Assembly: GCA_030673845.1 (NCBI GenBank)
Contig: JAUTCQ010000012.1
Span: 124,001-188,000, forward strand
DNA from: Verrucomicrobiota bacterium JB022
GTDB taxonomy: Bacteria > Verrucomicrobiota > Verrucomicrobiia > Opitutales > Oceanipulchritudinaceae
Reading direction: 5' to 3'
DNA length: 64,000 bases
Both the position numbers and the translations under genes were made by a program. Within the stretch, counting starts at the first letter, position 1; every line of letters starts with the position of its first letter. The notes beneath the pieces were generated by a model that worked only from the letters and a program-made list of their open reading frames with translations, did no database searches and was not told the origin of the DNA. Shown here piece by piece: positions 45,318 through 53,479 of this stretch.

Positions 45318-47162
45318 TCAACGCCCGAGGCTTTGATCGATCTGGTTCTGCTGACGCGCGATGTCGTGCAGCGTCACGATGCCGAGAATCTTTTGCGGGT
45401 CGGTCGCGCTGACAACGGGAGCCTGCATGACGTCTTCCACCACGAGGATCTGCGCCACGTCGCGGATGGAGGTCTCCGGGCGTACCGAGATGATCTCCCG
45501 CTTGGCCATGATGGTCGTCAACAGCTCCTGGCCATCGGTCGCCACCCGTTCGCACATCTCGTGGTGCGTGATCATGCCAATGAGGCGGCCATCGATGTCG
45601 ACCACCGGGTAGCCGTGATGCTTGGTGCCGCTTTTCTTGAGTGCGTCGAGGCATTCCTGGACCGTCTGGCTGCCTTGCACCGTCGCCGGTTCGAAGGTCA
45701 TGATGGTGCTGACGGGCAGGTTGCGCCAATCCTGGTCGCCCTGGTAGTCGGGCAGCTTGCGGAGGGAAATCTTGTCTTGCAGGAGCAGTGAGTCGTAGAG
45801 CGGCACCGGCTGCAGGCGGCTCGAAATCAGCCAGGCGATGATGTTGCCGAGCATCAGCGGCAGGATGAGCGAGTCTTGCCGCGTCATCTCCCAGATAATG
45901 ACGATACTCGTCATCGGGCAGCGGACGACGGCGGCGAAGAAGGCGCCCATGCCGAGCATGGCCATCGCCCCCACGATCTCGTTGTCGTAACCGATCACGT
46001 ATTGGCCGAGGATGCCGACGATGCCGCCCAGCATCGCGCCGATGAACAGCGTGGGGGCAAAGAGGCCGCCACTGCCGCCAAAGCCATAGGCGACGCTGGA
46101 GGCGACAAACTTGCCGATCAGCAGCAGCACGGCAACGAAGAGGATGTTGAGCCGCCCGTTGAGCATTGCGTCTACATCGTTGTAGCCGATGCCAAAGATG
46201 CCGAGGTGGCCCTCCGTCAGGAACATGATCGAGACGCCGATCACGCCCACCATCAGGCCGCCGATCGCCGGGCGCAGCCACTTGGGGACCTGTTTACTCT
46301 CCGACACCCGCTGGCGAGTCCGCAGGATCGCTTCCACAAAGGCCTTGCCCAGAAAGGCCGCCATCACCCCCAGCGGCGCGGCCAGGATCATCCAGTAGGC
46401 TGTGCTGAGCTCGCCCAACTGCAGGTCGAAGGCCGGGTGCTCGCCCGCGATCAGGCGCTGGACGGCCGACGCGATGACCACCGCCACAATGATACCGAAG
46501 TAGCTCTTGCCCGAAAAATCGCCCAGCAGCTCTTCGAATACAAAGAACAGGGCCGCCATCGGTGCGTTGAAGGCGGCCGCGATGCCTGCGCCCATGCCCA
46601 GCGGTACCATGGCCTGCACGCGTTTTTTGGCCAGGCCGAAGAATTGCCCGATGTTGGACGCCAGGGCCGAGCAGAGGTGCACGGTGGGCCCTTCGCGCCC
46701 CAGCGCCATGCCAGAGCCGACCGAAATCGTGCCGAGGATGAAGCGCCAGGCGACCTCCGAGAGGCGGAAGATCCCGAAATCGCGATAGTAGCGCACCTTT
46801 GTCTGCGGAATGCCGGAGCCGGCGCCGTGGGGGGCCAGATAAGTCAGAATCAGCCCGCTGATCAGGCCGCCCAAAGTCGGGGAAAGGATGAGGACCGCGC
46901 CCAGGATAAGTGGGTTGCCCCCGCCGATGTAACGGCCAAAGTGCACGACGGCATCGAAGACGAACTGGATGGAGTGGTGAAACGCCACTGCGGCGAGGCC
47001 GCAGGCGACCCCCGTTATGATCCAGATGATCAGGTAGCGCTGAGTGTCACTATAGCGCGCACGGAAAAGCTCCGGCAAACTGTAGCGGCGGCGGCTGACG
47101 TGCTCCCCCAGGTTGGCTTCACTCATCCAGAAGTTCCTACTCCTCCTCGCTGCAAGATTCAA
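45318..47162 (-). CDS. ClC-type chloride channel/antiporter with two CBS domains
   Basis: This 614-residue inner-membrane protein has a ClC membrane domain at residues 45-460. The anion-filter motifs are GAGSGIPQTK, GREGPTVHLCSALA and GGSGGLFAPTLFIGAMLG. The glutamate of GREGP is the gating Glu. The C-terminal part contains two CBS domains (about 485-540 and 550-610: ASVAVVDIDGRLIGMIT-type, with HHGYPVVDIDGRLIGMITHH and QAPVVSATDPQKILGIVTLH) that usually bind adenine nucleotides and regulate transport. A second in-frame Met at residue 13 is another possible start. It is divergent from the PRC-barrel protein gene. Confidence 0.95.
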   Translation of the reverse strand: MNLAARRSRNFWMSEANLGEHVSRRRYSLPELFRARYSDTQRYLIIWIITGVACGLAAVAFHHSIQFVFDAVVHFGRYIGGGNPLILGAVLILSPTLGGLISGLILTYLAPHGAGSGIPQTKVRYYRDFGIFRLSEVAWRFILGTISVGSGMALGREGPTVHLCSALASNIGQFFGLAKKRVQAMVPLGMGAGIAAAFNAPMAALFFVFEELLGDFSGKSYFGIIVAVVIASAVQRLIAGEHPAFDLQLGELSTAYWMILAAPLGVMAAFLGKAFVEAILRTRQRVSESKQVPKWLRPAIGGLMVGVIGVSIMFLTEGHLGIFGIGYNDVDAMLNGRLNILFVAVLLLIGKFVASSVAYGFGGSGGLFAPTLFIGAMLGGIVGILGQYVIGYDNEIVGAMAMLGMGAFFAAVVRCPMTSIVIIWEMTRQDSLILPLMLGNIIAWLISSRLQPVPLYDSLLLQDKISLRKLPDYQGDQDWRNLPVSTIMTFEPATVQGSQTVQECLDALKKSGTKHHGYPVVDIDGRLIGMITHHEMCERVATDGQELLTTIMAKREIISVRPETSIRDVAQILVVEDVMQAPVVSATDPQKILGIVTLHDIARQQNQIDQSLGR

Positions 47163-47257
47163 GGGAAAGGGTGGACGGAGTTTTCAGGGGGAACGCAACG
47201 GAAGCCGCCCAAAGCCCGATGCAAATTGCGGCGCGCATCCACCAGGATCGTTACTAT

Positions 47258-47276
47258 CAACGGGTTAACTCCGTTG
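47258..47276. promoter_or_regulatory. Inverted repeat in the ClC / PRC-barrel divergent region
   Basis: CAACGG-GTTAACT-CCGTTG is a perfect 6+7+6 inverted repeat, 28 nt before the PRC-barrel gene start codon. It could be an operator acting on either divergent gene. Pattern only. Confidence 0.35.
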
Positions 47277-47304
47277 GTATGGCTTGTGCAAAATAGGAGG
47301 GGCC

Positions 47305-48567
47305 ATGAATAAACTCATCCCCATTACGACTCTTACCGCCCTGATCGCCTTCGGCCCCTCCTTGATGGCCCAATCCAGCAACCAGGGCTCGATGCGAAAC
47401 AGCGACTCCCAAAACCAGCCCAACCCGACGCAGCAGCAGCGCTCCAATATGGGCGACCAGCGGACGAACACCAACCGCCCCGACCAGTCTTCCTCCCAAT
47501 GGAAGAGCAGCTCCGAAAAGGACCACATGGGCCGCAGCCATTCCGAAAAAGGCAAGATGCGCGTGACCCAGGCCAGCGAATTGATGGGCCAAGACCTCTT
47601 CGACTCACAGGGCCGCAAGGTCGGTGACATCTCCGACTTTGTCGTGAACCTGCAAGACGGCTCGATCAGCCACGTAGTGGTAGCCTCCGGCTCCTGGTTT
47701 GACTTGGGTATGACGGGCGAAGACCGCCTCGTGCCGATTCAGGCCATCGACCGCCAGGGCGACCGCTTTACCCTCGACATCACCAAGCAGCAATTCCTCG
47801 AAACACCTACTTTTGACGGCGAACTGGCGGACATCGGCCAAGATGTGCAGCAACAGCTCCAGTCGGCCTACGCCAGCTCGCGCGCCCAAATCGAGGACCA
47901 GATGGCCCGTGCGGACCGCCCCAACAGCGCCAACCAGAGCCGCCAGGCCGGCGATCGCCAGCGAGACACTGGCATGGCCAGCAACCAGGGCACGGACCGT
48001 AGCGACCGCATGGAAAGCCGCGACAGCCGCGACACCAATCAGGTGAACCGCGACCGCAGCCCCATTGGCAGCTCCAGCATCTCCAACTCCGGCATGAACC
48101 TCGATGGCAGCGGTGTCGCCATGGCTCCGAACACCACCACCACGACCACGAGCTCCACCGACATGCAAAGCGAGGAGCGTGACCGCACGCAAAACCGTAA
48201 CTGGCAGCAGGACAGCGGCTCGTTTACGGCGCAAAGCCACGTGCTGTTCTCCGAGATCAATGAATCGGAAGTGCGCTCCAGCTCCGACGATGCCGAGATT
48301 GCGCAAGTGACCGACGCCCTCATCAACATGGAGGAAGGCAAGATCGTCTATCTCCTTGTCGACGAGGACGAAGTCTTTACCGCCGATTACCCGAACGACG
48401 TCGTGGCCCTGCCCATGCAGGCCTATAGCAGCCGCGACGGAGACTCTCTGGTTTTCGACTTCAGCCGTGAACAACTCCGCGATGCCGAGCCGGTGGAAGA
48501 TGTTCCCTCCGTGCAGGCCCGCGGCGGCACCTATACGGACGCTTACCTGATCCGCACACTCAACTAG
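47305..48567 (+). CDS. Exported PRC-barrel domain protein with low-complexity linker
   Basis: This 420-residue protein starts at 47305 behind a strong Shine-Dalgarno (AGGAGG at 47295-47300). The signal peptide (MNKLIPITTLTALIAFGPSL) ends at MAQ. Residues 90-165 form a PRC-barrel (ASELMGQDLFDSQGRKVGDI, then ISHVVVASGSWFDLG). A second, diverged PRC-like unit lies near residues 310-400 (VTDALINMEEGKIVYLLVDE). In between is a hydrophilic Arg/Asp/Gln/Ser/Thr-rich region, including TTTTTTSS. PRC-barrels are small protein-binding beta barrels; this one is probably periplasmic. Its role is unknown. The gene has its own terminator and is divergent from the chloride channel gene. Confidence 0.8.
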   Translation: MNKLIPITTLTALIAFGPSLMAQSSNQGSMRNSDSQNQPNPTQQQRSNMGDQRTNTNRPDQSSSQWKSSSEKDHMGRSHSEKGKMRVTQASELMGQDLFDSQGRKVGDISDFVVNLQDGSISHVVVASGSWFDLGMTGEDRLVPIQAIDRQGDRFTLDITKQQFLETPTFDGELADIGQDVQQQLQSAYASSRAQIEDQMARADRPNSANQSRQAGDRQRDTGMASNQGTDRSDRMESRDSRDTNQVNRDRSPIGSSSISNSGMNLDGSGVAMAPNTTTTTTSSTDMQSEERDRTQNRNWQQDSGSFTAQSHVLFSEINESEVRSSSDDAEIAQVTDALINMEEGKIVYLLVDEDEVFTADYPNDVVALPMQAYSSRDGDSLVFDFSREQLRDAEPVEDVPSVQARGGTYTDAYLIRTLN

Positions 48568-48592
48568 ATTTGAGAGCGGTTCACTTCTCAAC

Positions 48593-48627
48593 GCCGGAGC
48601 CTGATAAACGGGCCCCGGCTTTTTTTG
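48593..48627 (+). terminator. Rho-independent terminator after the PRC-barrel gene
   Basis: A 9-bp GC-rich stem with one A-C mismatch (48593-48601 with 48611-48619) is followed by seven or eight T residues. It lies 26 nt after the stop codon. Confidence 0.85.
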
Positions 48628-48875
48628 TGTCTGAGCCCTGCCCTCGCCGGCCGAATCGAATGGCAAGGGCAACGCGCGTCAGATGCCACGCAAGGACCGG
48701 CATCCAGTGTAGCAGCTCCAGCTGTATGAGCGGTACGGTGAATCATTCCCTAACTCGCCGGAAGAGTAAAAACTAACGCCTAAAACAAAATTATACACGC
48801 TTTATTTGTAAAACTAATAGGGCCTATTATTCAGCATTTGACAGGGATCACCAAACCGCATAACAGCCATGATCC
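48628..48875 (+). promoter_or_regulatory. AT-rich promoter region of the giant-protein cluster
   Basis: No gene is seen between the terminator and the first cluster gene. From about 48765 the sequence becomes clearly AT-rich, unlike the rest of the window. TATTAT (48825-48830) could serve as a -10. A perfect TTGACA (48838-48843) could be a -35, with CATAAC or TAACAG near 48859-48866 as the -10. The second option would leave a leader of about 10 nt, so start-site mapping is needed to choose. The AT-rich island may mark acquired DNA or just the main promoter. Confidence 0.4.
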
Positions 48876-49769
48876 ATGGTCTGTTGGGTGTTGTCTCCGA
48901 GATGGTTAGGTAAACTCCATCGTCCTTTCCGCAGTGTGTGTCTTCTCTTGGCAATCGGAAGCTTTCACTGCGTATCTGCCTTTCCCCCTGCCCCCTACTA
49001 CACCGTCTTCGGCGATGTAAGAGATGAGTTTGGGACGCTGCTGCACCCGGAGGGCGCATCCGTCATTCTGTCTGCGGGCGGCAAGGAAGTCCTGCGCCAG
49101 TCGCTGCTCGATTTCGACAACCGGGGCTTCAATTACCAGGTACGCCTGCGGATCGACCTGCAACGCGCCGGCACCACGCCCTATAGCTCGCTCGCGCTGG
49201 GCATCGGCACGACCTACACGCTCTCCGTCAGCATCGGGGGCATCGTCTACCTCCCGATCGAGATGTCGACGCCGCCCCAAACCGGCAACCCGGCGGGGCG
49301 CACCCGGCTGAACCTGACCTTGGGCGTCGATTCCGACGGCGACGGCTTGCCCGATGCGTGGGAAGAGGCGCAGCTGTTTCATGCGGGCATTCCCGCCGGC
49401 GAGGATGGGTGGGACTTGAGCCTGCTGGATGCCAAGGGAGACTTCGACCGCGACGGCCTTTCCAACTACCAGGAGTATGTCAGCGGCACGTATGCGACCG
49501 ACAGCGAATCTTACCTGTGGCTCGATATCGCCGAAGTGCTGCCCGAGAGCGTGCGGCTCGATTTCTACGCCTTTTATGGCCGGATCTACGTCCTGCAGTC
49601 TTCCAGAGACATGGAGAACTGGACGGTAGTGCCGCTGCTGACGACCGACCCGGAGGAAGATCCCGAGGCAACCCCAAACGCCTTCCTGCGGGCGAACTCC
49701 ACCGGGGTGACGAGCCTCTATGTGCCCCATGCGGAAGATGGAACCTTTTACCGTTTGATTGCCCATTGA
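48876..49769 (+). CDS. Secreted protein with thrombospondin type 3-like calcium repeats
   Basis: This exported 297-residue protein is the first gene of the five-gene cluster. The signal peptide lies in residues 1-36 (SVCLLLAIGSFHCVSA). The N-terminal 120 residues are a beta-rich domain (YYTVFGDVRDEFGTLLHPEG). Then comes a pair of calcium-binding Asp-rich loops, GVDSDGDGLPDAWEE and GDFDRDGLSNYQEYVSG, as in thrombospondin type 3/dockerin-like repeats of verrucomicrobial secreted proteins. The last 90 residues are a beta domain (LQSSRDMENWTVVPLLT) often found at C-termini in this phylum. No enzyme motif is visible. Its stop overlaps the TTG start of the next gene (TTGA). Confidence 0.75.
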   Translation: MVCWVLSPRWLGKLHRPFRSVCLLLAIGSFHCVSAFPPAPYYTVFGDVRDEFGTLLHPEGASVILSAGGKEVLRQSLLDFDNRGFNYQVRLRIDLQRAGTTPYSSLALGIGTTYTLSVSIGGIVYLPIEMSTPPQTGNPAGRTRLNLTLGVDSDGDGLPDAWEEAQLFHAGIPAGEDGWDLSLLDAKGDFDRDGLSNYQEYVSGTYATDSESYLWLDIAEVLPESVRLDFYAFYGRIYVLQSSRDMENWTVVPLLTTDPEEDPEATPNAFLRANSTGVTSLYVPHAEDGTFYRLIAH

Positions 49770-51457
49770 AAACTGCCGCCCCATTTCTCCTCGGCCTGCT
49801 CCTGTTCACAGCCCGCGCGGATGCCCAGTGGCAAAGCCGCAGCTATAATCTCGCGGCGGGCTGGAACGGCATCTGGCTGGCCGGCGACACCTCCTACACC
49901 ACAGTCGAAGACCTCTTCTACGGCTACCCCAACGTGACGGAGGTCTGGCGCTGGAACCCGAATCCCGATCAGGTGACGTTCACCACCTCCCCCTCCGAGC
50001 CGACGACGCAGAGCGAGGAGTGGACGGTGTGGAAGCGCAACGACCCTTCGGAGCAGCTGCTCTCGCGCATGGTGGCCAACTCCGCCTACCTCGTCCGTAC
50101 GCAGACCGCTGGCAGCATCACGCTGAAGCAACGAGTCGTACCGCCCGCCGCCACCTGGCAGATCTCGGGTGCCAACTTCCTCGGCTTCCCCGCAGGCACC
50201 AACTCTCCCACGCTCAGTAACTACTTCGCCAGCTTTCCATCGGCCAGCACCACGGTGCTTTCGCCTTCGACGAAGATTTACCGCTATGTGGGAGGTGAGT
50301 TGAGCGCCTCCAATCCTTTGCAGGTCTCGCCCTCGCAGGAGCGCATGACCCCAGACACGGCCTACTGGTTTCAGGTGGATTCGGTCTCGGACTTTACTGC
50401 GCCGCTGGAATACGAGGTGCCAAGCGAGAACGGTCTCGCCTTTGGCCGCACGCTGTCGGCGATCACCGTGGGCGTGACAAACCGCTCCGCCACCAGCATG
50501 ACGATTACCGTTTCCCTCGAAAACTCCGAAGCCGCTCCGCTCGGCCAACAGGAGGTCAATGGGGGTGTGGCGTTGACCCGGCGCGTCTACGACAGTGAAA
50601 CCGGCGCAGTAACCGAAACGCCCTTGCAGGGCTCGTTTACGGTGACGATCCCGGGCTCGGGCCGCACCAATCTCGAATTTGGGGTCGACCGCAGCGCGAT
50701 CATCTCCTCCGCCGCTTTCCACGCCTCGATCCTCCGTATCCGCGATGCCGGCAACCTGACCGACGTGCGCCTGCCCGTCAGCGCCCAGGCGGCGACGACC
50801 GCCGGCCTCTGGATCATGCAGGTCAACGTCAACGAGGTGGAGAGTCTCACGAACGACCCGAGCGGCTGGACGACTTCCCGCCCCTTTCCGCTCGTCTTCC
50901 TCCTGCATGTGGACGAAGCAGGCACGGCCCGCCTGCTTTCCCAAGCCTATACGGGCAAGCTGGTAACTTCGGGCAACCCCTTCGGCCTCGCCATCAGCGA
51001 AGACCGGGTCTTGGCGGGTGGAGCTTCCGACGTGCAGCCCCGCCGCTATGTAGCCGCACAAATGCCGCTGGTGTCCTGGATTACCGGGAGTGGCACGGTG
51101 GCGGTCGACGCATCGCTCGACTGGGAGATCCCTCTGGAGCACGACGACCCGGTGAATCCCTTCGTCCACACTTACCACCCGGATCACGACAACCTCGATC
51201 CGTCGTTTTCCATCCCCCTCGATGCGGGCGTGGAAAGCTACCGCGTGGTCCGCACCGGCAGTTTCCATTTTACCGCCACGCCCCCCAACGGTGCCAACGT
51301 GAACGGCTGGGGCACCACCATCCTGGGAGGCACGTATGAGGAGTCCATCTCCGGCCTCAATGCCCGCACCATCCGCACGCGTGGTAACTTCGCGATGCAA
51401 CGTATTTCCGAGATAGCCGAGATCGACCTCGTGCCCCCCACCACCCCCGACAACTAG
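49766..51457 (+). CDS. Secreted beta-rich protein of unknown function
   Basis: This exported 563-residue protein starts at a TTG (49766) that overlaps the previous TGA. No ATG lies between the preceding stop and the signal peptide (KTAAPFLLGLLLFTARADAQ). The body is low in Lys and rich in Thr, Ser, Asn and Trp. The first 100 residues carry several Trp-rich blocks (LAAGWNGIWLAG, EVWRWNPNPDQ, EWTVWKRND). Remaining parts look like beta-sandwich repeats. I recognise no catalytic motif. The strict overlap with both the upstream gene and the tail-fibre-like gene 23 nt downstream indicates one transcription unit and probably one complex. Confidence 0.7.
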   Translation: MKTAAPFLLGLLLFTARADAQWQSRSYNLAAGWNGIWLAGDTSYTTVEDLFYGYPNVTEVWRWNPNPDQVTFTTSPSEPTTQSEEWTVWKRNDPSEQLLSRMVANSAYLVRTQTAGSITLKQRVVPPAATWQISGANFLGFPAGTNSPTLSNYFASFPSASTTVLSPSTKIYRYVGGELSASNPLQVSPSQERMTPDTAYWFQVDSVSDFTAPLEYEVPSENGLAFGRTLSAITVGVTNRSATSMTITVSLENSEAAPLGQQEVNGGVALTRRVYDSETGAVTETPLQGSFTVTIPGSGRTNLEFGVDRSAIISSAAFHASILRIRDAGNLTDVRLPVSAQAATTAGLWIMQVNVNEVESLTNDPSGWTTSRPFPLVFLLHVDEAGTARLLSQAYTGKLVTSGNPFGLAISEDRVLAGGASDVQPRRYVAAQMPLVSWITGSGTVAVDASLDWEIPLEHDDPVNPFVHTYHPDHDNLDPSFSIPLDAGVESYRVVRTGSFHFTATPPNGANVNGWGTTILGGTYEESISGLNARTIRTRGNFAMQRISEIAEIDLVPPTTPDN

Positions 51458-51480
51458 TCTACCGTCTTTTCTTCCTGCCC

Positions 51481-53475
51481 ATGAAAGCTGCATTTTTCCT
51501 GTTCGGTTTGCTCTGCAGTACGTCCCTGCTCGTCGCCAACGTCCCGTCGTTGATGAGCTACCAGGGCCGCGTCACCGATGCCAACGGCCAACCCATCGGC
51601 AACGCCGCGCCGGTGAACCGCTCCACCACCTTCCGCCTCTACACGGCGGCGAGCGGCGGCACGCCCGTCTACGCCGAGTCGCAGACGGTGACGATCTCGG
51701 CGGGTGAATTCAGCGTGTTGATCGGCAACGGCACCGGCGTCTCCGGTCAACCGGGCCCCAGTGCGCCCGCCACGCAGCCCTACAAGACGCTCGCCGACGT
51801 GGTGAACACCGCGGGCGACAATGCCCTTTTCCTCGGCATTACCATCGACGACGGCAATGCCTCGACGGTCGACGCCGAGATTTCGCCCCGCCAGCAGTTG
51901 GTGGCCGGTGCCTACTCGCTGCGCGCCAAGATGGCTGAGGGTGTGGCCGACCGCGCCGTTACCACCGCAATGATCGCCGACAACGCGATCACGACCAACC
52001 AGATTGCGGCCGGTTCGATCAATTCGAGCAAGATCGCAAACAACACGATCACCACGTCGCTGATCGCAGGCTCGTCCATCGACTCCTCCAAAATCAACCA
52101 GAACTCCATCGGCGTGTGGACTCCATCGGGCGGCAACATCTGGCGCAACAGCAACGTCGGTATCCGCGAGAGCAATCCGGGTGTGCCTTTGACGTTCGAC
52201 AACTCGCTGGGCAACAAGATTTCGCTCTGGGGCAACAGCGGCACCAACCATTACGGTTTTGGCATTCAAGGCAGTACCTTGCAATATTACGCCGGCTCCA
52301 GCGGCGACCGCCACGCCTTCGGCTATGGCTCGTCGACCTCTTTCACCGAGTGGATGCGCCTCAGCGGTGGCAGCCTGGGCATCGGCACCACTAACCCGAC
52401 CCAGCGCCTGCACGTCGTGGGTGACATGCTGGCAACACCGGCCAACTGGGGCACGAGCGGCACGACCGCCAATCTGTTTCTGGGCGACACCAATAACTGG
52501 GTCCGCAGCGTTTTTGGCGGAGGCACGGAAATGTTCGGCATCAACGCCATCTCTCTTCGCACCGGGAGCGGGGCACCGGAGCGTATCCGCATCCAGGGCA
52601 ACGGCAACGTCGGCATCGGCACGACCAACCCGATCACGCCTCTGGAAGTCAGTGGCGCGATCAACGCCCACGACCCCAGCGTCAACCCCGACAACGGTTA
52701 CAACGGCGTCATCCGTTTGACCCGGCCCGCCAATGCAGCCCAGCACATCAACCTCGTGCGCTCGGGTAACTATGTCTGGTCGCTCGGCTTTCAGCCCAAC
52801 ACCAGCAACTTCGGCATCGGACCGGGGACGGGCAACGACGGTTCTTTCAACCCTTATTTCACCCTCCATCCCGATGCACGCGTCTCAATCAATACGGGCT
52901 CCAGCAGCGAGGGGCACCTCAACGTCGGCGGCCCTCTGACTTCGGTTGGCTCGCGCAACGGGCGCAACGGCTACGCCCGGATGTATTATTCCAACGGCAT
53001 CATCGTGCTCGAAGCCTACAACACCAATCTGAACGACGGGAGTTGGCGCGGCTTTAGCATGGATGGCAATAACGACCTCGACTGGCGCTCCGACGCTCGA
53101 CTGAAGGAGGACATCGTCGATGCCGAGCCGATGCTCGATCGGCTCTTGCAGGTGCAGTTCCGCCGCTACCACTGGATCAACGATACCAATCCAGAGGAAA
53201 AGCCTGAATTTGGGGTGATTGCGCAAGAACTGCAGCCGCTCTTCCCGGATCTGGTCGGCTCTCGGGAGGACGGCTACCTCACCGTCGGCTACACCTCGTT
53301 TGGCACCATCGCGGCCAGGGCCATCCAGGAGCTGAGTGCCCGCACGGATGCCGATGTGACGGCGCTGGAAGACGAATTGCACGCCGTCCAGGAGCAGCTG
53401 GCAGACAAGGACGCTCGCATTGCCGAGCTCGAAGCCCGCCTGCAAGCACTGGAAAACCTCATCAACAAGCGCTAA
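51481..53475 (+). CDS. Secreted tail-fibre-like protein with S74 intramolecular chaperone domain
   Basis: This exported 664-residue fibre-like protein has signal peptide MKAAFFLFGLLCSTSLLVAN. An N-terminal beta domain (MSYQGRVTDANGQPIGNAAP) is followed by short repeated helical-fibre motifs (TTAMIADNAITTNQIAAGSI, KIANNTITTSLIAGSSIDSS). Glycine-rich repeats of the GIGTTNPTQRLHVVGD type follow, as in phage tail fibres and trimeric adhesins. Residues 537-617 form a Peptidase_S74 chaperone domain with autocleavage dyad in WRSDARLKEDI (Ser537, Lys542) and GVIAQELQPLFPDLV. The last 45 residues are a leucine-heptad coiled coil. Such chaperones trimerise the fibre and then cut themselves off. A signal peptide on a phage-like fibre suggests a cell-surface adhesin or a domesticated fibre. 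Confidence 0.87.
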   Translation: MKAAFFLFGLLCSTSLLVANVPSLMSYQGRVTDANGQPIGNAAPVNRSTTFRLYTAASGGTPVYAESQTVTISAGEFSVLIGNGTGVSGQPGPSAPATQPYKTLADVVNTAGDNALFLGITIDDGNASTVDAEISPRQQLVAGAYSLRAKMAEGVADRAVTTAMIADNAITTNQIAAGSINSSKIANNTITTSLIAGSSIDSSKINQNSIGVWTPSGGNIWRNSNVGIRESNPGVPLTFDNSLGNKISLWGNSGTNHYGFGIQGSTLQYYAGSSGDRHAFGYGSSTSFTEWMRLSGGSLGIGTTNPTQRLHVVGDMLATPANWGTSGTTANLFLGDTNNWVRSVFGGGTEMFGINAISLRTGSGAPERIRIQGNGNVGIGTTNPITPLEVSGAINAHDPSVNPDNGYNGVIRLTRPANAAQHINLVRSGNYVWSLGFQPNTSNFGIGPGTGNDGSFNPYFTLHPDARVSINTGSSSEGHLNVGGPLTSVGSRNGRNGYARMYYSNGIIVLEAYNTNLNDGSWRGFSMDGNNDLDWRSDARLKEDIVDAEPMLDRLLQVQFRRYHWINDTNPEEKPEFGVIAQELQPLFPDLVGSREDGYLTVGYTSFGTIAARAIQELSARTDADVTALEDELHAVQEQLADKDARIAELEARLQALENLINKR

Positions 53476-53479
53476 AGCC

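Noticed and set aside
51481-53475. Prophage remnant suggested by the tail-fibre-like gene
   Set aside because: No capsid, portal, terminase, integrase or other tail genes are nearby, and the protein has a Sec signal peptide.
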